Below are positions 18,345 to 27,890 of a stretch of 51,473 bases of DNA, piece after piece. The DNA comes from Thalassolituus sp. UBA674 (GTDB lineage: Bacteria > Pseudomonadota > Gammaproteobacteria > Pseudomonadales > Oceanobacteraceae): the NCBI GenBank assembly GCA_002298335.1, contig DBNK01000011.1:1-51473 (forward strand). The letters run 5' to 3'. Position numbers and translations under genes: made by a program. Positions within the stretch are counted from its first letter, which is position 1. Every line of letters starts with the position of its first letter. The notes under the pieces were generated by a model. The model searched no databases. It saw nothing but the letters and a program-made list of their open reading frames with translations, and was not told the DNA's origin.

Positions 18345-18378
18345 AGAAAAAACGGGCCCTTGTGCCCGTTTTTTTTTT
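18345..18378 (+). terminator. Rho-independent terminator of the ribosomal operon
   Basis: ACGGGC (18352-18357) pairs with GCCCGT (18364-18369), preceded by an A run and followed by about 10 T. Confidence 0.93.
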
Positions 18379-18460
18379 GCCGATCTGTACCCATATTTCA
18401 GGGAACTCCGGTGCAGCCGGAGGCCTCTAAGACTGTTATCTGAATATCCGGGAAGAAACC

Positions 18461-19324
18461 ATGAAGAAGCTGTATCTCTCAATGTTTGCTGGTCTGCTGA
18501 TGCTCTCGGCGCAAAGCCAGGCTGCCGATGATCTGCTCAGCCGCGCTGATGCACAGATGAAAAAAGTTCTGGGGCCTGAAGTAGTGGTGACTGAGGCCGT
18601 CTCAATGGCCGGTGGACAGCTTGTTGAGCTGATCCTGAACGATGGTAATACCATTCATATGACACCGGATCTGGGCTTTTTTGTGTACAACAAAAGCGTT
18701 TATCAGGTGACGGATGATGGCTTTCTCAATGTCAGTGATATGCGCATGACCGGAGAGCGGGCGAAAGCCATGGCTGCTATTCCGGACAGTAAGTCTGTTC
18801 TCTTCCTGGCCAAGGGCGAAGAAAAAGCCCGCATCAATGTGTTCACGGATATCGACTGCGGTTATTGCCAGAAACTCCATCAGGAAGTCCCGCAGCTGAA
18901 CAGCATGGGGATTACCGTGCGCTATCTCGCCTATCCGCGCGCCGGAGTGACAGACCCGGAAAGTGGCAAACTGACCGACTCTTACCGCAAGATTGATTAC
19001 GTCTGGTGTCAGGATGACCGTGCTGCCGCCATGACAGCGATGAAGAACAGCCAGCGGGCTATGTCTCAGGCCTATGGTGCCTTCCGTTCCGCTCAGGGCG
19101 AAGAGCAGAAAAAAGCCGCTATGCAGCAGTATTCCAGACTGAAAGAAGTGATGGATGAAAAGATTGCAGAGGGCGAGCAGTGCGAGTCTCCGGTGGCTGA
19201 TCAGTTCGAACTCGGGCGCTCACTCGGGGTTACGGGTACGCCAAGTATGATTACCCAGGATGGTGCACTGATTCCGGGATATCTGCCGGCTGAAGAGCTG
19301 GCAAAACGTCTGAACGTGCTCTGA
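18461..19324 (+). CDS. dsbC: Thiol:disulfide interchange protein DsbC
   Basis: Periplasmic disulfide isomerase, normally a dimer kept reduced by DsbD. Signal peptide to about residue 21 (SQA). The N-terminal dimerisation domain is followed by a thioredoxin fold with CGYC at 133-136 after FTDID, and the cis-Pro in GTPSMI. At 287 residues it is about 50 longer than E. coli DsbC. The extra length lies mostly in a charged helical stretch (RSAQGEEQKKAAMQQYSRLK) after VWCQDDRAAA. No dsbD nearby. Confidence 0.94.
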   Translation: MKKLYLSMFAGLLMLSAQSQAADDLLSRADAQMKKVLGPEVVVTEAVSMAGGQLVELILNDGNTIHMTPDLGFFVYNKSVYQVTDDGFLNVSDMRMTGERAKAMAAIPDSKSVLFLAKGEEKARINVFTDIDCGYCQKLHQEVPQLNSMGITVRYLAYPRAGVTDPESGKLTDSYRKIDYVWCQDDRAAAMTAMKNSQRAMSQAYGAFRSAQGEEQKKAAMQQYSRLKEVMDEKIAEGEQCESPVADQFELGRSLGVTGTPSMITQDGALIPGYLPAEELAKRLNVL

Positions 19325-19443
19325 TAACAGGTAGTATTCTGCCATTACGGATCTTTGGGTTTTTGACAAAAATGACAAATATCCGTCTGTGAAGTGACAG
19401 GTTTGTGTCAGAGAAATGACGTTTACCCCGTAAATTACCGTGT

Positions 19444-19480
19444 AAAAAGCCGCTTCGGGTTAACCTGGAGCGGCTTTTTT
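19444..19480 (+). terminator. Rho-independent terminator after dsbC
   Basis: AGCCGCT (19448-19454) pairs with AGCGGCT (19469-19475), A run before and T run after. It lies 120 bp beyond the dsbC stop. Confidence 0.88.
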
Positions 19481-19595
19481 GTCAGGTATGGCCCGTATTT
19501 CTTAAACACTGCTTACTCTTTTCAGGATTACGTATGTTCTCTTGCTGGAGGTGGACGTTCAGTTTGAGTGCACAAAGTCTTATTTTGGTGCTGGC

Positions 19596-19817
19596 TTATT
19601 CACACCTGTCCAGTAACCCCTGAAAAAGGCAAAATTTGTTACAGAAATCCTAGAAAAACCTATTGATTTTTTTAACTTGTTGAAAAATAACACTTTTTTC
19701 ACTGATCAAAAAGTGATCAATTTAACAAGGGCCCCCAAGTTATATGGCATTCTCGTGATTTTTAAAGTGTTATCCACGATGTTATCCACAGAAATTGTGG
19801 GCAACTTTTTGTTCACA
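19596..19817. other. DnaA-box cluster with AT-rich tract (origin-like or DnaA-binding locus)
   Basis: Part of an 818-bp stretch without a convincing gene (19325-20142). Matches to the DnaA box TTNTNCACA: TTATTCACA at 19596, TTATCCACA at 19782 (perfect E. coli R1/R4 type) and TTGTTCACA at 19809. TTATCCACG at 19770 differs in the last base and is phased 12 bp from the perfect box. Between them lies a very AT-rich tract, 19661-19725, with two TGATCA sites and an 8-bp inverted repeat (CACTTTTT at 19691, AAAAAGTG at 19708). This resembles a DNA-unwinding element beside DnaA boxes. Against: no dnaA, dnaN, rpmH or mnmG is in the window. A datA-like titration site or DnaA-regulated promoter is possible. 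Confidence 0.45.
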
Positions 19818-20142
19818 GGACACTTGGGGTGCGCTCTGCCTCTTTCCCGCTGAACCCTCATGTCTGTCCAGCCCTTACCCTGCCTGCTCTGCACTGCTGT
19901 CGGACCTGAATCCTGTCTCATTGGTCAGCTTTTAAGATGGGTGTCATATGACGTTTGCATGAACCCGTCTGTGCTGGCCGGGCGGTCATTCCTGTTATGT
20001 GACAGACAGGTGTCAGGATTGTGAATGTCTTCAGGGGCAAATGTCTGGTTCTGCATCTGTCTGACGGCTGACCGAGTCGTGTTACTCTTCGGGCAGAAGC
20101 CGGGCGGGCACTTCCGTACGGCAGATGTCAGGGAACCGGTTC

Positions 20143-22953
20143 ATGCGTTTTTTTCTGTCAGTACTGTTCGGCATGTTGATTCATGGAGTGGCCGCTGAGC
20201 CGGTTGCATGGGATGGCCCCGGTAGTGCTGGCTGGGAAACCCGCTCGTCGGAACACTTCTATATCCATTTTCCGGCCGAAGGCAGCTATGACGCTCTGGC
20301 GCTGCGTTCGCTGCAGATCGCGGAAAAAGCGTATCAGGAGCTGGTGCCTTTTTTCGGCTCGGCGCCAGTACTGAAAACCCACCTGGTGATGTCCGATGAT
20401 CATGACATCTCCAATGGCTGGGCAACGTTTTTTCCTTTCCCGCAGATCCGTCTCTACCTGACACCCCCCTATACACTGAGCGGCCTGCAGAACTACGACG
20501 ACTGGCTGTCACTGCTGATCCGCCACGAGTATGTGCACATCCTGCATATGGAATTGTCGGGACGGATACCGGATGCCGGGCAGAGCATTCTCGGGCGCTT
20601 CCCGTTCTTTTTCCCGCACTCGCTGACATCGCCCATGCTGATCGAAGGCCTGGCGGTGTATGAAGAAACCGATTATCAGAAAGGCACCGGACGTCTGGCC
20701 TCCAGCTGGTATCAGATGCAGATGCGCGAGGAAGTACGCTCCGGGGAGTTTGATACTCTCGGGGAAGCGGCTATCGCCTCACGTGACTGGCCCTATGGCA
20801 AGTATTACCTGTACGGAGCTTTTTTTACTGAGTACCTGATCCGTACTTATGGAGAGGATGCGTTCAAGCGTTGGTTGACCTACTACAGCGGCGAAATTAT
20901 CCCCTGGGTTCTGCAGGACAAAGTGGCCCGGCAGGCCTTCGGTAAAGATTTTGAGAGCCTGTGGGCGGATTTCAGACTGGCGATGGAGGAGCGCTTCGCG
21001 CTGTCGCCCGGAACTGACATCCGTATGGATGCAGCTCCGGAATCCGGGTTGTTGCCGGATCAGGACGGATCTGTGCGCCTTCAGGTGGCGGATGCGAACG
21101 GCAGAGAGCTGGTTTATATCGCTGCCAATGATGAGGACCGCCCGGTTATACGTCGTTGTGACGCTCAGTGGACTTGCCATGACGACAGGGTGCCGACATT
21201 GGGAAATTACAGTCAGCTGGCGCTCTCAGCCACGGGTGACGCAGCCACGGTACGCCAGACCCTGACTGCGGGTGGCCGGATTACATCTGACATCTCCGTG
21301 TTTACACCACAGCGGCGTATCCGCATGACAGAGAATATGCGCGTCGCACAGCTGGCCTGGGTATCCGGAGGGCAGGGGCTGGTATTCAGTGCCTATCGTG
21401 AAGGCCGGCCATCTCTGTATCGCCTGCCAGCGCGTCAGGAGTACACCGAGTTGTGGCAGGGCGGGTACGGTGATGTGGTTGGCCGGATGGCCGTGAGTCC
21501 GGACGGACGTTATCTGGTTGCTGCCCGTAAACAGCAGGGGCAAGGCTGGAATCTGGCCCGTTTTGATCTGAGCACTCTGGAATGGACCAGTCTCAGCAGT
21601 GCAGAAGCAACAGAGACCGACCCGTATTTCACACCGGAGGGTGAGCTGCTGTACGTCGCTGATTATCGTGGACTCTATAACATCTACCGCTGGACGGATG
21701 CAGGGCCGGAGTCCTTAACTGACAGTGCAAGCGGCGCCTTTGCCCCGGCGGTTCTGGGGGATCAGCTGGTGTATCAGGAATATACCGCTGATGGCTTTGC
21801 CTTCCGCACTGCGGATTTCATGCCTCTGACAGAGCCAATGACGGTCACGCCTGAGATACCCGCAGAGACCGTTCCTCTGCCGGAGATCGCCGTCTCTGAG
21901 CCCGTGGCTTACGAGCCCTGGTCGACCCTGCGCCCATACTACTGGCTGCCGTTTGTTGAATCCGGTGACAACTTCAGCTGGATCGGTGTAACCACAGGCG
22001 GCAGCGATGCCCTGCAGCGCCACAATTATGCGGTGACGGTTCAGTACGATCTGGAAGATCAGCTGCTGGCCGGAAATCTGATGTACATCTATCAGCGTTG
22101 GATGCTGATGGCCGATGCCGACTACGACAAAATTCAGGTGGTTGAAGGGGACGAAGATTACACGCATGTGCGTGACGATACCCTGCTGCTGCAGCGTAAT
22201 TACCTCTTCCGCGCCTTTGAGGACAGCCTTGGGGTGCATGCCGGTCTGGTGCACCAGCGTACGGCCATTACCCACCTGGAAGACGGGCTGGAACTTATCG
22301 GTGCCAATGCCTACAGCCGTGACAGTATCGGTCTGGCCGCAACCCTGAGTCTGACCGGTTCGCTGCTGCAGTCCCCTGGGCCTGGATACGGCAGTTACAC
22401 ACACCTGGTGTACGAAGATTTTGACCTTCTTTCCACCGATGCCAGCGGCAGCCATCTGCAGGCAGGCTGGCAGTACACCTTTGACCTGCCCGGACGTAAT
22501 GGTCTGACACTTTCATTGCTGGGTGGTGCCGCCACAGATGACGCGCCGGGCTTCCGTCTGGGTGGTCTGCCCCCTGAGGAAGACTACAGTCTGTTCGGGC
22601 GCGACAAACTCAGCCTGCGGGGTTATCCGTCGGCGGTCCAGCGTGGTCAGTATTATGAGCGAGAGCGCCTGTCCCTGCGCAGTGAGCTGGCCAGTTATCA
22701 GGACAACTGGGACATCTGGCCGGTGGGGGCAGACAGCCTTGAGCTGGGTCTGTATCTGGAACGTGGCCGCGCCTGGGATGATACAGGACCCGGGTCGGAA
22801 AACAGTGCGCTGGTCGGTGCCGCTGCCGAGCTGCGTCTTAATCTGATTCTGGCTTATCGTTTACGGGCGCCACTGGTTCTCGGTGTCGCGTCGCCTCTGG
22901 GGAATGAAGAGGGCGAGAACGAAGTATACGGTGGGCTGCAGTTCACGTTCTGA
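20143..22953 (+). CDS. Secreted gluzincin/beta-propeller/outer-membrane barrel protein
   Basis: 936 residues from the ATG at 20143, preceded by AGGGA at 8 nt; an ATG at 20125 in frame has no ribosome site. Signal peptide ends near GVAA. The N-terminal domain has a zinc-peptidase HEYVH at about 128-132, and a downstream EGLAVYEE at about 168 that could give the third ligand, as in gluzincins. The middle has TolB/PD40-like propeller repeats (SPDGRYLVAARKQQ, FTPEGELLYVADYRG). The C-terminal third alternates like a beta-barrel (SLRGYPSAVQRGQYY, ELGLYLERGRAW) and ends with aromatic FTF, typical of outer-membrane proteins such as Omp85/D15-like. Probably an outer-membrane protease or scaffold; substrate unknown. 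Confidence 0.75.
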   Translation: MRFFLSVLFGMLIHGVAAEPVAWDGPGSAGWETRSSEHFYIHFPAEGSYDALALRSLQIAEKAYQELVPFFGSAPVLKTHLVMSDDHDISNGWATFFPFPQIRLYLTPPYTLSGLQNYDDWLSLLIRHEYVHILHMELSGRIPDAGQSILGRFPFFFPHSLTSPMLIEGLAVYEETDYQKGTGRLASSWYQMQMREEVRSGEFDTLGEAAIASRDWPYGKYYLYGAFFTEYLIRTYGEDAFKRWLTYYSGEIIPWVLQDKVARQAFGKDFESLWADFRLAMEERFALSPGTDIRMDAAPESGLLPDQDGSVRLQVADANGRELVYIAANDEDRPVIRRCDAQWTCHDDRVPTLGNYSQLALSATGDAATVRQTLTAGGRITSDISVFTPQRRIRMTENMRVAQLAWVSGGQGLVFSAYREGRPSLYRLPARQEYTELWQGGYGDVVGRMAVSPDGRYLVAARKQQGQGWNLARFDLSTLEWTSLSSAEATETDPYFTPEGELLYVADYRGLYNIYRWTDAGPESLTDSASGAFAPAVLGDQLVYQEYTADGFAFRTADFMPLTEPMTVTPEIPAETVPLPEIAVSEPVAYEPWSTLRPYYWLPFVESGDNFSWIGVTTGGSDALQRHNYAVTVQYDLEDQLLAGNLMYIYQRWMLMADADYDKIQVVEGDEDYTHVRDDTLLLQRNYLFRAFEDSLGVHAGLVHQRTAITHLEDGLELIGANAYSRDSIGLAATLSLTGSLLQSPGPGYGSYTHLVYEDFDLLSTDASGSHLQAGWQYTFDLPGRNGLTLSLLGGAATDDAPGFRLGGLPPEEDYSLFGRDKLSLRGYPSAVQRGQYYERERLSLRSELASYQDNWDIWPVGADSLELGLYLERGRAWDDTGPGSENSALVGAAAELRLNLILAYRLRAPLVLGVASPLGNEEGENEVYGGLQFTF

Positions 22954-23052
22954 GGCCGCATTGTTTCGAATGGTGAGCGGGATACCGGGCAGCGATACCC
23001 TGCTGCGCGCCGATACACTACACTGCCATGAGTTTGAATTTGACAGACGGTT

Positions 23053-24654
23053 ATGGATTTTCTCTGGATTCTCATTGCATTCGCCTTCGGGGTTGTAGCC
23101 CGGCAGCTGACCATGCCACCGCTGATCGGCTTCCTGCTGGCCGGTTTTGTTCTGAACGCTGCCGGCGTGCAACCGACGGAATTGCTGGATCAGCTGTCTG
23201 AAATCGGCATCACACTGATGCTGTTCACCATCGGTCTTAAGCTGGATCTCAAAGCACTCTTTTACAAAGAGGTGCTGGGAACCAGCCTGATTCATACCCT
23301 GATCTGGGTCGTGCTGACGGCCGCGCTGCTGGCCGTACCTTTCTGGCTGGGTCTCAGCTACGCTTTTGCGGTTGATCCTCAGACTTCAGCACTGGTGGCC
23401 TTTGCCCTGAGTTTCTCGTCCACTGTCGCAGTAGTGAAGATTCTGGAAGAATCCTCCGAACTGAAGGTACGCCACGGTAAGCTGGCACTGGCCGTACTCA
23501 TTATTCAGGATATTGTGGCGGTCATCTTTCTGGTGGCCGCAACGGGTAAGATACCGTCGGAATGGGCGGCGGCACTGCTGTTGCTGCCGCTTCTGCGACC
23601 CGTCCTCTATCGTCTGCTGGAACGCGTTGGCCACGGTGAACTGCTGCCGCTGGCGGGCTTCTTCCTGGCTTTTGGTGGCTATGAGCTGTTTTCTGCGTTA
23701 GGTGTTAAAGGTGACCTGGGCGCTCTGGTGATGGGGATTGTTGTTGCCGGCCACAGCAAAACCTCTGAGCTCTATAAAACCCTGATGAACTTTAAAGACC
23801 TGTTCCTGATCGGCTTTTTCCTGTCCATCGGTTTTACCGCATTACCGACACTCGACATGCTACCGGTCACAGTCGGTCTGATCCTGTTGCTGCTGCTCAA
23901 ATTCGTACTCTTCTTCTATCTCTTTATTCTGATGAAGATGCCGGGCCGTGTGGCGTATCTCACGGCGCTGGCTCTGAGTAACTACAGCGAATTCGGTCTG
24001 ATCGTGGCCAATGTCGGCATGGATAATGGCTGGGTTTCAGATGAGTGGGTAGTGATCATTGCCATTGCTATGTCGGTGTCCTTCCTGATCTCGACCATGC
24101 TGTACCGTAAGGCGCACACGACGTATGCGCGTTTTCACCTCTTTATTAACCGCTTTGAGCGGCGTGGTGCTCATCAGAGTATTCAGATGCCCGCGAGCTT
24201 CAATGTGCTGGTGGCTGGTATGGGCCGGGTCGGCAAAGGGGCCTATCACGCGCTCGAAAAAGAAGGAGTGACGGATATCTGGGGTCTGGAGTCGGATACC
24301 GAGCGTCTCAAGATCCTGCGCGAGGAGAATCTGAACGTGATCTCCGGTGACGCCGATGATATGGAGTTCTGGCAGCAGGCGGCAAAGAGCCGGATTCAGC
24401 TGGTGATGCTGGCACTGCCCAATCAGGAAGAGATGCGCGCTGCCCTGCAGGTTATGAAACTGGCTGGTTATAAAGGCCGTGTAGCCGCAGTAGCCCGGTA
24501 TGAAGACGAACGCGATGAGCTTATGTTGCTTGGGGTGGACGTGGCCTTTAACTACTATCTTGAAGTGGGCTCCGGTTTCGCTGCGGAATGCCTGCCGTTG
24601 TTGAATGGTGATGTGCCAGCATCCGATGAGCACAGGTCAGTGCCTATCGGATGA
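23053..24654 (+). CDS. KefB/YbaL-like cation:proton antiporter with RCK domain
   Basis: Inner-membrane CPA2 transporter, 533 residues. About 11-12 membrane helices from residue 1 to 370, including MPPLIGFLLAGFVLN and GITLMLFTIGLKLDLK, followed by a TrkA-N/RCK Rossmann domain beginning VAGMGRVGKGAYHALE at about 390. Such proteins exchange K+ or Na+ for H+, gated by nucleotide or glutathione adducts in KefB/KefC; the C-terminal extension is short, as in YbaL. No KefF/KefG partner nearby. Confidence 0.9.
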   Translation: MDFLWILIAFAFGVVARQLTMPPLIGFLLAGFVLNAAGVQPTELLDQLSEIGITLMLFTIGLKLDLKALFYKEVLGTSLIHTLIWVVLTAALLAVPFWLGLSYAFAVDPQTSALVAFALSFSSTVAVVKILEESSELKVRHGKLALAVLIIQDIVAVIFLVAATGKIPSEWAAALLLLPLLRPVLYRLLERVGHGELLPLAGFFLAFGGYELFSALGVKGDLGALVMGIVVAGHSKTSELYKTLMNFKDLFLIGFFLSIGFTALPTLDMLPVTVGLILLLLLKFVLFFYLFILMKMPGRVAYLTALALSNYSEFGLIVANVGMDNGWVSDEWVVIIAIAMSVSFLISTMLYRKAHTTYARFHLFINRFERRGAHQSIQMPASFNVLVAGMGRVGKGAYHALEKEGVTDIWGLESDTERLKILREENLNVISGDADDMEFWQQAAKSRIQLVMLALPNQEEMRAALQVMKLAGYKGRVAAVARYEDERDELMLLGVDVAFNYYLEVGSGFAAECLPLLNGDVPASDEHRSVPIG

Positions 24655-24669
24655 CGGTTCTGTGAGTTA

Positions 24670-24700
24670 TAAAAAAGGGCGCCTCAGGCGCCCTTTCTGT
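24670..24700. terminator. Bidirectional terminator between antiporter and phoH genes
   Basis: AAAGGGCGCC (24674-24683) pairs with GGCGCCCTTT (24687-24696), with A run to the left and T-rich right side. Serves both convergent genes. Confidence 0.9.
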
Positions 24701-24714
24701 TGGTGTTGTCCTCT

Positions 24715-26094
24715 TTACAGATGAATTTCTGCGTATTCAGAAATGGCGGAGCGTGGTGAACCTTCAAGGTGAATGGTGCCGCCGTGCGGGAACTCCTTGA
24801 AGCGCTCTACCAGATAGGTCAGGCCGGAACTGACCGGATTCAGATACGGGGTGTCTATCTGTGCCAGGTTGCCGAGGCAGATTACCTTACTGCCGGCACC
24901 GGCGCGGGTGACGATCGTCTTCATCTGATGCGGTGTCAGGTTCTGACATTCATCAATCAGAATCAGGCTCTGCTGAAAGCTGCGGCCACGGATGTAGTTC
25001 AGGGATTTGAACTGCAGCGGGACCTTCTGCAGGATGTAATCCACACTGCTCTTGGAATGCTCATCGTCGTTGTGCAGAGCCTCCAGGTTGTCGGTGATGG
25101 CGCCCAGCCAGGGCTCCATTTTCTCCGCTTCGGTACCCGGAAGGTAACCGATGTCCTCATCCAGTCCGCGGGTGCTGCGGGTGGCGATGATGCGCTTGTA
25201 CTGGTTGGTGGCCACGGTCATTTCAATCGCTGCTGCCAGTGCCAGGATGGTTTTACCGGACCCGGCCTGTCCGGTCAGGGTGACCAGATGAATGTCCGGA
25301 TCGAGCAGCAGATAGAGCGCCAGAGCCTGTGGCACATCCCGTGGCGTCAGCCCCCAGGCGTTCTGCTGCATCAGCTGTTCATACGGCAGGTCTTTGAGCA
25401 GGGCGAATTCTTCACCAACACGATGGATGCAGCCGATGAAGCCTTTTTCATCAATGATGAAGTGATTGAGGTACAGATCCTCCGGCAGATTAGCTTTAGG
25501 GATTTTGTGGTAGGTACCGGTTTCATCGTGGAAGGTTTCCACCGTGCTCTGGGTCTCCCAGAAAGAGCCTTCGAAGCGGTTGTAGCCGGTTTCCAGCAGC
25601 GACACGTCTGACAGCAGCTGGTCATTCTGGTAATCCTGAGCGCCGATGCCGCAGCCGCGCGCCTTAAGGCGCATGTTGATGTCTTTGGTGATCAGGATGG
25701 TTTCGCGGTTGGGGTATTTTTTCTGCAGGCTGACGAGGCTGTTGATGATTTTGTTGTCGTTGAGGTTGTCGGGGAGAGAGCGGTCGGGGGCGTCGAAACT
25801 GTCCAGTAGTATCGAGAAGTGGCCCTGGTAGTTGCCATCGGGCCGCTCGATCGGTATCCCTTTGGCGATTTCAGTGGGGGTGGCATCACCTATGATGCGG
25901 TCCATCTGGCGGATGGCTTCGCGGCAGTCTGTGGCGATGGATGCTTTGCCTATTTTCAGCTTATCTAACTCTTCCAGAACGGTCATGGGGATGACCACCT
26001 GGTGTTCCTCAAACTTCAGGATTGCTCCGGGGTCGTGGATCAGGACGTTGGTATCAATCACGTAAAGCTTGGTGTCAGATTTGCGTGCAGCCAT
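24715..26094 (-). CDS. PIN-PhoH fusion ATPase (PhoH2-type)
   Basis: 459 residues. N-terminal PIN nuclease domain, LYVIDTNVLIHDPGAI with the first acidic site at about residue 14, and a C-terminal PhoH RecA-like ATPase with Walker A TGQAGSGKT at about 280 and Walker B LILIDECQN near 380. Related PhoH2 proteins unwind and cut RNA in an ATP-dependent manner. Single gene, convergent with the antiporter. Confidence 0.94.
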   Translation of the reverse strand: MAARKSDTKLYVIDTNVLIHDPGAILKFEEHQVVIPMTVLEELDKLKIGKASIATDCREAIRQMDRIIGDATPTEIAKGIPIERPDGNYQGHFSILLDSFDAPDRSLPDNLNDNKIINSLVSLQKKYPNRETILITKDINMRLKARGCGIGAQDYQNDQLLSDVSLLETGYNRFEGSFWETQSTVETFHDETGTYHKIPKANLPEDLYLNHFIIDEKGFIGCIHRVGEEFALLKDLPYEQLMQQNAWGLTPRDVPQALALYLLLDPDIHLVTLTGQAGSGKTILALAAAIEMTVATNQYKRIIATRSTRGLDEDIGYLPGTEAEKMEPWLGAITDNLEALHNDDEHSKSSVDYILQKVPLQFKSLNYIRGRSFQQSLILIDECQNLTPHQMKTIVTRAGAGSKVICLGNLAQIDTPYLNPVSSGLTYLVERFKEFPHGGTIHLEGSPRSAISEYAEIHL

Positions 26095-26852
26095 AGGACT
26101 CTCCTGGACAGGTCAGAATAAGAAACCCGGTACCGCCAACGCCGTTGGTCCGTGTGAATAAGCTTCACCGGAGTCGTGTCAGTGCAGGCAGCGGAGGGGT
26201 TTCGTGAGGGGTAAAACAGGGCGGAAGGGGGAGGGACGTTGCAACCGCAGTTGAGCGTCAGGTCGTATCGGGTTGGTGAGGACAGAGCTTGGCTGCCGCT
26301 CACAATGACCCGGTGCCAGATCGGCAATAGTCTGAGGAGATCGTTCAGAGACGCTCCCTCCGGAATCCGTGAGTACGTGCCTCACTATGCAACAGCTTTT
26401 CACTTCCTTACAACGGTCTTTTCCGGACAGGCCGGATTTGTCCGGATTGGTTGTACGCGTATTTGCATGTCAGGAAAGTCAGTAAAATCAGCTTCCAGAG
26501 CGCCTTTGCAGCTGATCGAGCCGGTTTCTGAGAGGCATTCTGGCGTAATGAAACCCGCTGAATGGTTTTCTCTGTCACTCTGTTCACCGGTTCCGGGCGC
26601 TCCGGCAGCTGCATCCATTGTTGTTTTGTGTTCTGATAGGACAATAGTAAACAGGTGATCAATAACTTCCTTTTTCAGGCCCTGGCAGGATCGGACAGTT
26701 TTGATGATAACTGCCTGATATAAATAGCTCTGTGTTCTGTTTAAGGAATGAATTGAGTTGGTATTCGAGAATCAATCAGATATCCTTCAGCCTCAGTCTG
26801 GTGCAAGTGTCACCAGCGATAATAAGAAAAATCACTCTCTGACGGGGGCCTC
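26095..26852. other. Noncoding interval upstream of phoH and of the TRAP-like cluster
   Basis: 758 bp divergent region. An open frame of 139 codons on the plus strand (26239-26658) has a Cys/Ser-rich composition unlike a real protein, and no ribosome site was seen. The only clear structure is TCCGGACA (26422-26429) facing TGTCCGGA (26439-26446), with a third CCGGA in the spacer. Promoters for both flanking genes must lie here; none was resolved confidently. Confidence 0.6.
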
Positions 26853-27875
26853 ATGTCGTTTCTCTTAAGAATTACATGCATCTTTACTGCTGCGGCTGTA
26901 CTGGCCGGTTGTGGCAGCCTCATGAACCTGATTTACCGGCCGACCGGTTGGGTTATTTATGATCTGACAGACCGCCATGTCACACCTTATACCTTCAGTA
27001 CCGGCGACGTTGGCGTTGCCTGTAATGCAACCCAGAGTCTGCAGCCTCTGGTTATGGCCTTCTCGCGCATCATGTCCAGCCCGGACGAAGCGGGGATTGT
27101 GCTGAATATCATGACCGGTGGTTGTGAAGCGGAAATCGCTCACGAAGAAAACCTCACCTACATCCGTGAGCTGAAAGCTCAGAACATCAACGAAGCCAAA
27201 GATGCCCGTATCCGTGAGAAACGTCACTATGCGATCGCGGCAACCCGCCTGCAGCAGTCTTATGACTTCATGGTGGAGGCTTATGGTGAGCCGGGCGAAA
27301 AATGCCCCAAGCTGAATTACGAAGAAGGTGTCTACTGGGCACTGGGTAACCTGGCCGGTCTGCAGGCGGTATACGCTGACCTGAACGCCCAGAGCGTTGT
27401 CGGTGTACCGAAAGATATCGCCCAGAAGGCGGTGCGTGGCCTGCAGTGTCTGGATAACCAGGACTACTGGGGTCTGCCGATGGCTGCTCAGGCCGGCCTC
27501 TGGGTACTGTTGCCGGATACTGCTCCGGCAGGCAGTGACCCTTGGGTTGAAATGGCCGCTGCCAGCCGTATCGGTGCCGATGCTGGTGTGCGTCTGGCCG
27601 ATGCTGCGGAAGTACTGATTGCTGACAGTGCCGGTCAGACTGAACGTCTGAAAGCTGCGATCCGCCGTCATGCGGAATCACTGAAAGCGCATGAAAGTGA
27701 CAAGCAGTACCGCCTGCTGGACGTCGTTGCAACTCAACAGATTCTGGCGGTCTCAGACCGTTTATGGACAGAAGCCACCGGATCCCGGACACCTGTGGGT
27801 GAATTCGGAACCTTCTGGGACGATAAGGCTGAAGAAGAAGATCTCGGCATCAGCTTAGATGATTTATTAGATTAA
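26853..27875 (+). CDS. Lipoprotein of a TRAP-like transport cluster (TatT-like)
   Basis: 340-residue lipoprotein, lipobox LAGC with Cys20. Mature part is helical and Ala-rich, compatible with TPR-like helices, and ends in an acidic tail (DKAEEEDLGISLDDLLD). It resembles the TRAP-associated T component (TatT/Tp0956 type) described as trimeric periplasmic lipoproteins that cooperate with the TRAP binding protein. The following solute-binding gene starts 15 bp later, which supports joint function. Assignment rests on context and general layout, not on a strong motif. Confidence 0.65.
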   Translation: MSFLLRITCIFTAAAVLAGCGSLMNLIYRPTGWVIYDLTDRHVTPYTFSTGDVGVACNATQSLQPLVMAFSRIMSSPDEAGIVLNIMTGGCEAEIAHEENLTYIRELKAQNINEAKDARIREKRHYAIAATRLQQSYDFMVEAYGEPGEKCPKLNYEEGVYWALGNLAGLQAVYADLNAQSVVGVPKDIAQKAVRGLQCLDNQDYWGLPMAAQAGLWVLLPDTAPAGSDPWVEMAAASRIGADAGVRLADAAEVLIADSAGQTERLKAAIRRHAESLKAHESDKQYRLLDVVATQQILAVSDRLWTEATGSRTPVGEFGTFWDDKAEEEDLGISLDDLLD

Positions 27876-27890
27876 TAGAGGAATAAACCA

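Noticed and set aside
19534..19623. 29-codon plus-strand frame after the dsbC terminator
   Set aside because: A GGAGG lies inside rather than before the frame, and there is no family resemblance; too short to support.
19706..19921. 71-codon minus-strand frame in the DnaA-box region
   Set aside because: No ribosome site, unusual composition, and it crosses the box cluster; best treated as noncoding.
26239..26658. 139-codon plus-strand frame upstream of the TRAP-like lipoprotein
   Set aside because: Cys/Ser/Arg-rich translation without domain, no ribosome site, and an equally long frame on the other strand.
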